Part shown: piece by piece, positions 24,690 to 32,981 of the stretch | How the letters are laid out: the number at the start of each line of letters is the position of its first letter | Numbering within the stretch: position 1 is the stretch's first letter | DNA from: Terriglobia bacterium | GTDB taxonomy: Bacteria > Acidobacteriota > Terriglobia > Terriglobales > Acidobacteriaceae | Direction: 5' to 3' | Assembly (NCBI GenBank): GCA_032252755.1 | Contig: JAVUPY010000086.1 | Span: 1 to 64,000 of the forward strand | Length of the DNA: 64,000 nt | Notes under the pieces: model-generated | Seen by the model: only the letters and a program-made list of their open reading frames with translations | Told to the model about the DNA's origin: nothing | The model's database searches: none | Program-made: the position numbers and the translations under genes

Positions 24690-26195
24690 CTAGTGCGGTT
24701 TGCCTTCGCTCCGCGGCATCGACGGTGGCGGCCCTGACGGCATACGCATTGGTGGTGGCTCAGACCGCATCGACGGTTCTCTCATAGGAGGCGGACTCAT
24801 GCGAGGCTGCGCCGGTGGCGGCGTTGATCGTGGCTGTGCTGCCGGTGGTGTCATGCGAGGCTGCGTGTGTTCCACCGCCCTTGGTGAAGCCTGTGCAGGC
24901 AGCTTTGCGTTCGGCACGGTGGCGGGTTTCCCAGCCTCAACGCCTTTCGCGCCCGGCCGGCCATGCATCACGGCGCCGTTTTCACCACCCGGGACCCCAA
25001 TTGCCCGCACATGTCCAACTTTGCCGGCATTCAGTGCGCCCGGAGGAACTACCCTGCGCACGGGCACGATCTCACGACTGACCGTCTGGCCCGGTCGCGG
25101 AACTCTGCCTGCCGACGCCGTTCCTGTCGAAGGTCTCGCGATGATGGTCGTGCCCGGCGCGACTTCGATGTTCTTATTCGGCGGTCTCGGTATCGCAAAG
25201 CCGCTTGGCGGATTCACTACAACCGGCACTGTCTGCCACGCGTACGATGGTGGTCCTGGACGCCAGCTCCAGCCATATCCCGGAACGAACATCCACGAAC
25301 CATAGCGATAAGGCGCCCAGCCCCACGGATACCCGGAGATGAACGTCCATCCGAAGCCCGGGTAGTAGGACCAATTGCCGTTGCCAAACGGATCCCACGC
25401 CATTGGATCGTAGGCATAGGAGGCGTCATAGAAATACGGACGCCACATCCAGCCATAGCCCGGCCCGTAGTACCAGTTGCCATACCGAGCAAGGTCGTAG
25501 GCGCCGTAAGCGTTGCCGTAGTAGCTGTTGCTCGCGTGGTATTGCTCGGAGCGCGCCAGGAGTTGCCGGTCCTGCTCACGATCCTTGTTCCAGCTATCGG
25601 CGCCGAGCGGGTCCACACCCTTGTTCAAAGCGTATTGAGCGTTGCCCTGGTAGGAAATGGTCTCGTTCTTCTTGACGGCGACTTCGTTTGGCTCACCCTG
25701 CAGGATCAGTTCGCCCTTGGTCACCGCGAGATCCTGCTCATCTCCGGCTACATCGACCCGGAACTGCGAGTTCTTCCTGGCGGCGAAGGTATGTCCGTCG
25801 AACTCGACCAGGAACTCATTGTCCTTTGCCCTTGGCAGGTCGAAATACGCCAGGCCGTCGTGGACGGCGATGAGACTGTTCTGTTTCCCTTCAGGATTGA
25901 GCGTCAGTTCGCGGAAGTCGACCTGTGCGGGTCCAACCAGCCGCATCGTGCTGTCGTTCTCAAATTCCACTTCGGCGTGACTCCCCTGTTCTACGGAGAG
26001 TTTCATGCCCTCGACGATGGGCATGTTCAGCAAGGCTTTGTCGGTTTGGCCGGAGTTGCGGGTGACCTGAACCTGTCCGTCCACATAGCTGAGGCGGACA
26101 ATTCGCGCATGGGAGTTCTGGGCTGAGAGCGCGGGGACCAGCAACAGCAGGACAGCCGCAACGGCCAGAGCGAATCGTACTCTGCGCGCGCGCAT
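24690..26195 (-). CDS. Secreted FecR-domain protein with Tyr/Trp/Gly- and Pro-rich tails
   Basis: A 501-residue exported protein. A signal peptide (1-25, LAVAAVLLLLVPALSAQ) is followed by a FecR-type domain (about 30-190: LSYVDGQVQVTRNSG, LSVEQGSHAEVEFENDSTMRL). Next is an aromatic, glycine-rich region (about 225-330, with YYGPGYGWMWRPYF and WSYYPGFGWTFISG type repeats) and a basic Pro/Met/Arg-rich C-terminus (about 440-501). No anti-sigma module or sigma gene is present, so this is not a classic FecR regulator; a surface or envelope role is more likely. AAGGAG is six bases before ATG 26195. Confidence 0.82.
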   Translation of the reverse strand: MRARRVRFALAVAAVLLLLVPALSAQNSHARIVRLSYVDGQVQVTRNSGQTDKALLNMPIVEGMKLSVEQGSHAEVEFENDSTMRLVGPAQVDFRELTLNPEGKQNSLIAVHDGLAYFDLPRAKDNEFLVEFDGHTFAARKNSQFRVDVAGDEQDLAVTKGELILQGEPNEVAVKKNETISYQGNAQYALNKGVDPLGADSWNKDREQDRQLLARSEQYHASNSYYGNAYGAYDLARYGNWYYGPGYGWMWRPYFYDASYAYDPMAWDPFGNGNWSYYPGFGWTFISGYPWGWAPYRYGSWMFVPGYGWSWRPGPPSYAWQTVPVVVNPPSGFAIPRPPNKNIEVAPGTTIIARPSTGTASAGRVPRPGQTVSREIVPVRRVVPPGALNAGKVGHVRAIGVPGGENGAVMHGRPGAKGVEAGKPATVPNAKLPAQASPRAVEHTQPRMTPPAAQPRSTPPPAQPRMSPPPMREPSMRSEPPPMRMPSGPPPSMPRSEGKPH

Positions 26196-26331
26196 AGATG
26201 GCTCCTTTACTTACTCTATTAGAACCCTTATTGACGGCCAGAGTTGCTAATTATGTCATGTTGCCGTGGGTCGTCGGTGTCCCAAGTCACACACCAGCGC
26301 CCATCTTCTTCCCACCTCTGCCGCACGGTGC

Positions 26332-27081
26332 CTACTTCTGACTCACCACTGGCCGGCTCCGCTCCAGCAGCACTCGTGCCTTCTGGCGGGCGATATTCAT
26401 CACGCTCTCGTCATTGGCAATCCGCTCCAGCGTCGGCGCGATCACCTGCAGTTCCCCCAACTGACCATCCTTGTCGAGCTGTACCATGGCCTTCAGATCG
26501 CGATCCAGGCCCAGCTTGTCGAACCTCATGTCGTAATCCAGCCTCTGCGCGGTTTCAAAGGTCGTCGACATCTTCTGGAACAGCGAGATCAACTCGTTCA
26601 TCTGGGCATTGTCAGAGTAGTTGAGCGTAGTCTTGGTTTCTTTATCGCCTTGCCGGAAAGTGACTGTCTTTTTGCCAGTCTGGGCTATTTTGGCTCGTGT
26701 CTCGAAGTTTCCCTGGAAATCGTGCAGAGCCTTGGCGATCTGGAAGATTCGCTCGCGCGTCGGCGCCGACATGATGAACTGCAGCGTGTAAGGTTCACCG
26801 GGCGGCTGATCATCAGCCGTGTGAGGCCGCGACTCGTAGGTCGCCTGCCCGTTCTGATCCACTGTGATCTGGTACCAGGCGGGATTCGCGACTTTCCAAT
26901 CGACTTCGAAACTGATCGTCGGGACGGCTGTGCTCATGTGACCTGGGTCAAGACTGTTCTGAGCCGCCGCGGGAGATGCGAAGAATGCGAGAAGTGGAAG
27001 TAGAAATATCAGCGAACCGAAAATAGCGGTAGCCCTTTTGTCGTGCTGAGGAGTGAAATGACGAGCAATGCTTGTACCCAT
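26332..27081 (-). CDS. Secreted hypothetical protein
   Basis: A 249-residue protein with a signal peptide reaching about residue 41 (IFGSLIFLLPLLAFFASPAAAQ). The mature part shows alternating strands and helices, with internal VTFRQGDKETKTTLNYSDN and a helical C-terminus (LERIANDESVMNIARQKARVLLE). No family is recognised. It lies between the FecR-type gene and ruvC on the same strand. The ribosome binding site is weak. Confidence 0.7.
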   Translation of the reverse strand: MGTSIARHFTPQHDKRATAIFGSLIFLLPLLAFFASPAAAQNSLDPGHMSTAVPTISFEVDWKVANPAWYQITVDQNGQATYESRPHTADDQPPGEPYTLQFIMSAPTRERIFQIAKALHDFQGNFETRAKIAQTGKKTVTFRQGDKETKTTLNYSDNAQMNELISLFQKMSTTFETAQRLDYDMRFDKLGLDRDLKAMVQLDKDGQLGELQVIAPTLERIANDESVMNIARQKARVLLERSRPVVSQK

Positions 27082-27132
27082 ATTGGTCTTTCATTATCTC
27101 CTAGACGGAAACTGAGCGCTCTGTCATGCGGG

Positions 27133-27636
27133 TCAGTGCGCCTTCGCCGCGTACCGCTCCAGAGTCGCCGCCGTATGCAGATGGCAAATCGCGATGGCAA
27201 GCGCGTCTGCGGCATCGGCGGGCTCCGGAATGCGATCCAGTTTCAGCAGCCGAGCCACCATCATCTGGACCTGTGACTTCTCAGCCTTACCATAACCCAC
27301 CACCGCCGACTTAACGGCCAGCGGCGCATAGGCCACCACTTCCAGGCCGCAGCGCGCTGCGGAGAGCATTGCGACTCCGCGCACATGCCCCAGCTTCAGC
27401 GCCGTTTTGGCGTTGGCGGCGTAGAACACGTCTTCAATGGCTACGATCTCTGGATGATTGCGCTCGATGATTTCGGTGAGCCGGCAGAAGATCTGATCGA
27501 GCCGGTGCTCCAGCCGGTCCTGCGGCGAGAGTCGTATAGCGCCAACTTCCAGGCAATGCAGGTCGCAGGAGTCGGCCTGTTCAACCACGCCAAACCCCGT
27601 GTACTCGCCCCCGCAGTCGATGCCCATGACGCGCAT
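27133..27636 (-). CDS. ruvC: Crossover junction endodeoxyribonuclease RuvC
   Basis: A 167-residue Holliday-junction resolvase. Catalytic acidic residues are visible: D7 in MGIDCG, E68 in VAIEDVF, and D141/D144 in ADAADALA. The length is typical. The frame continues 183 codons upstream, but ATG 27636 gives the family's N-terminus and the rest runs antisense into lhgO. No ruvA or ruvB gene is adjacent. Confidence 0.94.
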   Translation of the reverse strand: MRVMGIDCGGEYTGFGVVEQADSCDLHCLEVGAIRLSPQDRLEHRLDQIFCRLTEIIERNHPEIVAIEDVFYAANAKTALKLGHVRGVAMLSAARCGLEVVAYAPLAVKSAVVGYGKAEKSQVQMMVARLLKLDRIPEPADAADALAIAICHLHTAATLERYAAKAH

Positions 27637-27921
27637 GAGTGGAGTGTACAACAGGTGAGTTCGATTGCAGTTGCGAGGGGAACCTCGACGGATATCGTGA
27701 ACAGCGTCGCTGTGGCGAGGTCCGCATCCGGCAAACGGACATCCCCTTACGTTCAGGCGGCGTTTCGGTGCGTATCCTCTTGCTCCCTGGTGTCCGTGAG
27801 AGCCGCCTGCAATTGGCAACATTGCGCAAATAGGACGCGCCGAAGTCCTTGAACTCTCCCAGGTGACTATCATCACGAGACCGGCTTGCATGGGCGCATA
27901 CAATGATTTCGCAGGTGACCC

Positions 27922-29145
27922 ATGCCAGACGGCCGTTTCGACGTGATCATTATCGGTGGCGGAATTGTCGGACTTGCCACTGCCCGCGAACTGTTGCAGC
28001 GATTGCCGCGAACCAGTCTCCTCGTGGTCGAAAAAGAAAACGAGATTGCCGCTCATCAGACCGGACATAACTCGGGGGTCATCCACTCCGGTCTGTATTA
28101 CCGGCCCGGCTCGCTGAAAGCGAAGCTGTGCGTCACCGGCGCCGCCCGAATGATTGCGTTCTGCCGTGAAAACGGTGTTCCGCATGAGGTCTGCGGCAAG
28201 GTCGTCGTGGCCACCGAGAAGAGCGAGTTGCCCGCACTGGAAGAGCTATTCTCTCGCGGTACCAACAATGGTGTTCCCAATCTGAGCAAGCTGACGCGCG
28301 AGCACATTCGCGAGATCGAGCCCCACGCCAGCGGCATCGCCGGCATTCACGTGCCGGGCACAGGAATCACCGATTTCATCGCCGTCTCCCAGAAATACGC
28401 CGAGCACATTGCGGCCGCCGGCGGCGAAATCCGCTGCAATGCAGCCGTTCACGGCTTTCGTCGCGCTGATTCCGCAACTGTCGTCGAGACCAGGGCCGGG
28501 GATTTCTTCGGCAAACTGGTCATCAACTGCGCGGGCCTTTACGGCGACCGCGTCGCACGCCTCGCCGGAGCAACGGTCGAGATCCAGAGTGTTCCTTTTC
28601 GCGGCGAGTACTACGACCTGAAGCCCGATAAAGCTCACATGGTTCGCGGCCTAATCTACCCGGTTCCCGATCCACGCTTCCCTTTCCTTGGCGTGCACTT
28701 CACCAAGCGCATCTATGGCGGCGCCGATGCCGGTCCGAATGCCGTACTGGCGTTTGCACGTGAAGGCTACGGGAAGACCTCGTTCAACCTTGACGAAGCT
28801 GTTGAGATTCTGCGGTACCCCGGCTTCTGGGTGATGGCGCGCAAGTATTGGAAGGCTGCGCTCGGCGAGTACTATCGCTCGTTCAGCAAAGCTGCTTTCG
28901 TCCTGGCACTACAGAAGTTGATGCCCGAGTTGGTCTCAGGCGACCTTACGCCCGGTCACACTGGAGTCCGCAGCCAAGCCCTGATGCGCGACGGCACGCT
29001 GATGGACGACTTCTACTTCGTCTTCACTGAAGGGATCGTCCACGTGGTGAACGTGCCGTCTCCGGCGGCAACGGCGAGTCTCGAAGTGGCGCGTGAAATC
29101 GTGGATAGGATTTTCAGCAACAGCGCGGCCGTCGTTCGCGCGTAA
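27922..29145 (+). CDS. lhgO: L-2-hydroxyglutarate oxidase/dehydrogenase
   Basis: A 407-residue FAD enzyme of the DAO family that oxidises L-2-hydroxyglutarate to 2-oxoglutarate. The dinucleotide motif is VIIIGGGIVGLATARELLQ. HQTGHNSGVIHSGLYYRPGSLKA is the family signature. VINCAGLYGDRVA and the C-terminal HVVNVPSPAATASLEVAREI also fit. AGGTGA precedes the ATG. The last 32 bp overlap the convergent YbdD/YjiX-like gene. Confidence 0.93.
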   Translation: MPDGRFDVIIIGGGIVGLATARELLQRLPRTSLLVVEKENEIAAHQTGHNSGVIHSGLYYRPGSLKAKLCVTGAARMIAFCRENGVPHEVCGKVVVATEKSELPALEELFSRGTNNGVPNLSKLTREHIREIEPHASGIAGIHVPGTGITDFIAVSQKYAEHIAAAGGEIRCNAAVHGFRRADSATVVETRAGDFFGKLVINCAGLYGDRVARLAGATVEIQSVPFRGEYYDLKPDKAHMVRGLIYPVPDPRFPFLGVHFTKRIYGGADAGPNAVLAFAREGYGKTSFNLDEAVEILRYPGFWVMARKYWKAALGEYYRSFSKAAFVLALQKLMPELVSGDLTPGHTGVRSQALMRDGTLMDDFYFVFTEGIVHVVNVPSPAATASLEVAREIVDRIFSNSAAVVRA

Positions 29146-29386
29146 GGTTCGATTCGCGCAGATACAGCGCATAGCTCTCGCGAGTGTTCGTCATGTGGTG
29201 ATGGGCGAGGAAGCGGCGGTATGCGTTTTCGTCGAATATCTCGCGAAGGGCGGCGACAAGGGTTTGTGCAATTCTCCGAAAAGCGGATCCCCTGGGGGCT
29301 GCCGCCTGCTCATGATGACAAAGAACTGGTTGTGCCGTTGGCCCCACGGCTGAATGATGATTCCTAATTGTTGACTGCTCCCTCAT
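29114..29386 (-). CDS. YbdD/YjiX-family small protein
   Basis: A 90-residue protein whose last 55 residues (REIFDENAYRRFLAHHH, YALYLRESNLTRERRPRCC) match the small YbdD/YjiX family that accompanies CstA: a Tyr-containing helix, a His-rich turn, and the terminal RCC. Its ATG overlaps the cstA stop (ATGA) and is preceded by GGAGGAAGG, so it is translationally coupled to cstA. The first 35 residues are less like the family, so a later start is possible. Partners of this kind are needed for pyruvate uptake by CstA-type carriers in enterobacteria. Its 3' end overlaps the opposite lhgO gene by 32 bp. Confidence 0.82.
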   Translation of the reverse strand: MREQSTIRNHHSAVGPTAQPVLCHHEQAAAPRGSAFRRIAQTLVAALREIFDENAYRRFLAHHHMTNTRESYALYLRESNLTRERRPRCC

Positions 29387-31425
29387 CCTTCCTCCTCGGC
29401 AAAGCGGCTCTGCACGAAGGGCGCTTCGCTCGTCACCGCCCGCTTCCGTCCGCTCAAGACTCTGATCCACTCGACCAATGATTCGGCCACAACGATCACA
29501 ACCAGGACCACGAGGAAGATCGTCACCGCGGCATCGAGACGATCATTGAAAATCAGCCGAGCGGTATCGCCCCCCGCTCCGGATGCCGCAAGTTGCGCGG
29601 CATGCGACAGGAAGCCGACCCGTGGATTAGAGCTGAGCACTTTTTCGTAGCTTGCCGTGAATGTCACCGCTACCAGCCACACCATCGGGACGAGGGTCAC
29701 AAAGACATAACGCGCACGCCCGCTCTTAAGCACTATGGTTGTCGCCACACAGAGCGCCACAGTTGCGAGCAACTGGTTCGATATCCCGAACAGCGGCCAC
29801 ATCGTATTGATCCCGCCCAGCGGATCCTTGATCCCGGCCCAGGTAAAGTAGCCCCACATCGCCACAACGATCGCGGAGGTCAGCAGGACGCTCGGGTACC
29901 AACTGGTGCGGCCGAGCGGCTTCCAAACATGTCCGAGGCCATCTTGCAACATGAAGCGCCCGACCCGGGTTCCCGCATCAAGGACGGTCAGGATGAATAG
30001 TGCCTCGAACATGATGGCGAAGTGATACCAGATCGCCATGACCGCCGTGCCCCCGAGCGATCCGGAGAAGATGTGCGCCATGCCGACAGCGAACGCAGGC
30101 GCGCCGCCGGTGCGATTGAAGAGTGTCTGCTCGCCGACGTGCCGCGCCAGCATAGCCATCTCATCAGCGCTCACGACGAATCCCCACGAGGAAATCGTGT
30201 GTGCTGCCGCTGCCGGAGTTGCTCCCACGACCCCTGCCGGAGCATTAATCGCGAAGTAGACTCCGGGGTCGAGCACGCACGCGGCAATCATCGCCATGAT
30301 GCCGACGAGCGATTCCGCCAGCATTGCACCGTAGCCGACTAGCCTCGCCTGGGTCTCGCGCTCGAGGAGCTTTGGCGTCGTTCCGCTCGAGATAAGTGAA
30401 TGGAAGCCGCTGATGGCGCCGCAGGCGATGGTGATAAATGCGAACGGGAAGAGGCTCCCGGCAAAGACCGGTCCGGTTCCGTCGATAAACCGAGTGAGCG
30501 CCGGCATGTGCAGCACGGGGCGCATAACAACGATGCCAATCGCAAGAATGCCGATGGTTCCGAGTTTCACGAAAGTGCTGAGATAATCGCGCGGCGCGAG
30601 CAGCAGCCACACAGGCAGCGCCGACGCAGCGAAACCATAAACGATGATGGCAATTGCCAGCACGGGCGCGGAGAATGTGAACCACCCCGCATACGGCGAT
30701 TGCGAGACCCACTGTCCGCCAAAGATCGCCAGCAGCACCAGCACGAAACCGAGAGCCGATGTCTCCAGGACTTTTCCCGGACGCAGGCGACGAAGATAAA
30801 CACCCATCAGGATCGCAATCGGAATCGTCGCGGCAATCGTGAACGTTCCCCAGGGACTCCCCTTCAACGCGTTCACCACCACGACCGCCACTGCTCCCAG
30901 CAGAATCACGATTATCGACATCACAGCTACGAATGCGACGATGCCGCCTATTTTGCCTATCTCCTCGCGCGCCATTTCGGTCAGCGACTTACCGTCCCGC
31001 CGGACCGAGAAGGCCAGGATTACAAAATCCTGCACGCATCCGCCCAGCACCGCGCCGACAATGATCCAAAGGGTCCCGGGAAGATATCCGAATTGCGCGG
31101 CCAGCACCGGACCGACGAGTGGGCCCGGCCCGGCGATCGCGGCGAAATGGTGTCCGAAGACGACCCACTTGTTCGTGGGAACGAAGTCGCGGCCGTTATC
31201 GAGACGTTCGGCCGGCGTCGCTCGCGACTTATCCAGCACCAGCAGCTTGGTCGCGATAAATTTTGAATAAAAACGATATCCAATGGCGTATGTACATAGC
31301 GCCGCTACCACCAGCCACATGGCATTGATGGACTCGCCGCGACGAAACGCGATGGTCGCCAGCGACAGTGCACCCAGCAAACTGACGAGAATCCAGATCA
31401 CCGCACGAAGCAGCTTTCGGCTCAT
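29383..31425 (-). CDS. cstA: CstA-family pyruvate/peptide transporter
   Basis: A 680-residue inner-membrane carrier with at least 16 hydrophobic segments. N-terminal YAIGYRFYSKFIATKLLVLD and FVPTNKWVVFGHHFAAIAGPGPLVGPVLAAQ are hallmarks of CstA. The C-terminal domain has INTMWPLFGISNQLLA. The family imports pyruvate and was first linked to peptide uptake on carbon starvation. Start ATG 31425. The stop overlaps the start of its small YbdD-like partner. An octamer array sits just upstream, at the Mpo1-like gene's end. Confidence 0.94.
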   Translation of the reverse strand: MSRKLLRAVIWILVSLLGALSLATIAFRRGESINAMWLVVAALCTYAIGYRFYSKFIATKLLVLDKSRATPAERLDNGRDFVPTNKWVVFGHHFAAIAGPGPLVGPVLAAQFGYLPGTLWIIVGAVLGGCVQDFVILAFSVRRDGKSLTEMAREEIGKIGGIVAFVAVMSIIVILLGAVAVVVVNALKGSPWGTFTIAATIPIAILMGVYLRRLRPGKVLETSALGFVLVLLAIFGGQWVSQSPYAGWFTFSAPVLAIAIIVYGFAASALPVWLLLAPRDYLSTFVKLGTIGILAIGIVVMRPVLHMPALTRFIDGTGPVFAGSLFPFAFITIACGAISGFHSLISSGTTPKLLERETQARLVGYGAMLAESLVGIMAMIAACVLDPGVYFAINAPAGVVGATPAAAAHTISSWGFVVSADEMAMLARHVGEQTLFNRTGGAPAFAVGMAHIFSGSLGGTAVMAIWYHFAIMFEALFILTVLDAGTRVGRFMLQDGLGHVWKPLGRTSWYPSVLLTSAIVVAMWGYFTWAGIKDPLGGINTMWPLFGISNQLLATVALCVATTIVLKSGRARYVFVTLVPMVWLVAVTFTASYEKVLSSNPRVGFLSHAAQLAASGAGGDTARLIFNDRLDAAVTIFLVVLVVIVVAESLVEWIRVLSGRKRAVTSEAPFVQSRFAEEEG

Positions 31426-31436
31426 GTTGTTCTTTT

Positions 31437-31468
31437 CCCGATTACCCGACCATCCGATTTCCCGATGC
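31437..31468. repeat. Octamer array (YCCGATNN x4) spanning a stop codon
   Basis: Four tandem units (CCCGATTA, CCCGACCA, TCCGATTT, CCCGATGC). The array supplies the last codons and the TAA stop of the Mpo1-like gene on the minus strand. The same unit recurs at 52503, 58039 and 60715. Confidence 0.8.
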
Positions 31469-31780
31469 CTTCAAGTAGGGTCCGAGCCTTCCCGTGGCCA
31501 TCAGGAACAGCATCCGAAAATCGCTAATGAACGACCAGAACGGATGTCCGAAAGTCGCGGGCGTGTTCTTCTCCAACAGGAAATGCCCGATCCACGCGAA
31601 TCCATACGCGACTGGAATCCAAAGCAGCGCGTACCAAGGATGCCCGGTCGCGAACGCAACGACAGCCGTCAGGATGCCCAGCGTCGTCCCCGCAGCGTGC
31701 ATCAGGCGGTTGGAGAAAGACGAGTGCTGCCGGACATAAAAGGCAAAGAACTCTTCGTAGGACTGAAATCTCTCTGCCAT
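31442..31780 (-). CDS. Mpo1-like membrane protein (DUF962)
   Basis: A 112-residue membrane protein of the Mpo1/DUF962 family. FYVRQHSSFSNRLMHAAGTTLG carries the conserved His residues of the first helix. YGFAWIGHFLLEKNTPATFGHPFWSFISDFRML is the second signature. The yeast member is an iron-dependent 2-hydroxy fatty acid dioxygenase, so a lipid-oxidation role is possible but unproven. The final residues (SGNRMVG) are encoded by an octamer repeat. It lies between ldh and cstA on the same strand. Confidence 0.88.
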   Translation of the reverse strand: MAERFQSYEEFFAFYVRQHSSFSNRLMHAAGTTLGILTAVVAFATGHPWYALLWIPVAYGFAWIGHFLLEKNTPATFGHPFWSFISDFRMLFLMATGRLGPYLKASGNRMVG

Positions 31781-31878
31781 GGCACCCCATTCTTTTCATG
31801 CCGGCCTGGAACTTCGCGAACGAAAGCGTCCCTTCAGGCTGGATGAGGCATGGTTCGCGTATGGTACCGCAAAATTCT

Positions 31879-32832
31879 TCACACCCCAACAGTGTTTGCA
31901 CTTTTCCGCAGCACCTCAGCCGACCGCTGGAGTGCCATTTGCTCCGATTCGCTGAGTTGCAATCGCAGCACCCGCTCGATCCCGTTGCATCCAATCACAG
32001 TTGGGAGGCTCAGACACAGCCCATCAATGCCGTAGTAATCGGTAATAAGACTCGATACCGAGAGCACAGTATGCTGGTCGCGCAGAATCGCCTCGACGAT
32101 TCGCATCAATCCAGCCGCTACCGCATAGTAAGTTGCGCCTTTGCGTTCGATGATGTGGTATGCGGCATCGCGGGTGCGCCGAAAGATATCGTCGAGCATC
32201 GCCTGGTCGTGCGTTATCCCATTCAAATCGGCGTAGTCGGCCAAGCGCAGTCCCGCAATATTCGCCAGCGACCACACTGGAACCTCGCTGTCACCGTGCT
32301 CGCCAACAATGTACGCATGTACGCTGCGAGGTTCCACGCCAAAATGCTTTCCCAGCAGATACCGGAACCGCGCCGTATCAAGGATTGTTCCCGAACCTAT
32401 TACGCGATTCGGCGGCAATCCCGAGAGCTTCTGCGATACCTGCGTCAGAACATCGACAGGGTTCGTCGCGATCAGCAGAATGCCCTCTGGATTTCGACGC
32501 GACACTTCGGGAACGATCTTGCCGAAGATCTCGGCGTTCTTCTTTACCAAATCAAGTCGCGTTTCTCCCGGGCGCTGTCCGGCCCCGGCAGTGATAACCA
32601 CGATGGCGGCGCCAGCACAGTCGTCGTAGTCTCCTGCCCAGACACGCGTGGGGTAGGTAAAAGGCTCGGCATGGTTCAGGTCCATGGATTCGCCCTCAGC
32701 GCGGGCGCGGTTGGCGTCGATTAGGACGATTTCCGCGGCGAGTCCACGAAACAGCAGAGCGTATGCGAAGGTGGCGCCTACATTGCCTGCGCCGATGATG
32801 ACCACCCGCACCGGGTTTGAACTGGAAGGCAT
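31879..32832 (-). CDS. ldh: L-lactate dehydrogenase
   Basis: A 317-residue NAD-dependent dehydrogenase converting pyruvate and L-lactate. The NAD loop is IGAGNVGATFAYAL, with LIDANRARAEGESMDL after it. The substrate loop AGAGQRPGETRLDLV has Gln before RPGE, which marks lactate rather than malate specificity. IATNPVDVLT, the catalytic His in VGEHGDSEVPVWS, and GSGTILDTARFR are intact. ATG 32832 is chosen, with GGAG eight bases upstream. Neighbouring cstA suggests a pyruvate-handling theme. Confidence 0.93.
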   Translation of the reverse strand: MPSSSNPVRVVIIGAGNVGATFAYALLFRGLAAEIVLIDANRARAEGESMDLNHAEPFTYPTRVWAGDYDDCAGAAIVVITAGAGQRPGETRLDLVKKNAEIFGKIVPEVSRRNPEGILLIATNPVDVLTQVSQKLSGLPPNRVIGSGTILDTARFRYLLGKHFGVEPRSVHAYIVGEHGDSEVPVWSLANIAGLRLADYADLNGITHDQAMLDDIFRRTRDAAYHIIERKGATYYAVAAGLMRIVEAILRDQHTVLSVSSLITDYYGIDGLCLSLPTVIGCNGIERVLRLQLSESEQMALQRSAEVLRKSANTVGV

Positions 32833-32981
32833 TGTGTTGACTCCATGAGTTTGGAACGTTCGATGAAATCCAATCGTGGCAAGATGCGAGGACGCTTCAT
32901 TGACACCGCCGCAGGGGGAACGATACGCTTCCCGCATCCCCGGAGATCACTGTTCGGCGTTGTTCTCCCAAGGAGATCCTG

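Noticed and set aside
24963-26126. Plus-strand frame of 387 codons
   Set aside because: Opposite the FecR-type gene, which has a signal peptide and ribosome binding site; no domains on this strand.
24690-26195. FecR anti-sigma regulator
   Set aside because: It has a cleavable signal peptide and no N-terminal anti-sigma region, and no sigma factor gene is adjacent.
27637-28185. Upstream extension of the ruvC frame to 350 codons
   Set aside because: RuvC starts at MRVMGIDCG; the extension is antisense to lhgO and carries no known domain.
29093-29353. Plus-strand frame of 86 codons after lhgO
   Set aside because: Antisense to the YbdD/YjiX-like gene, which has a coupled start and family motif.
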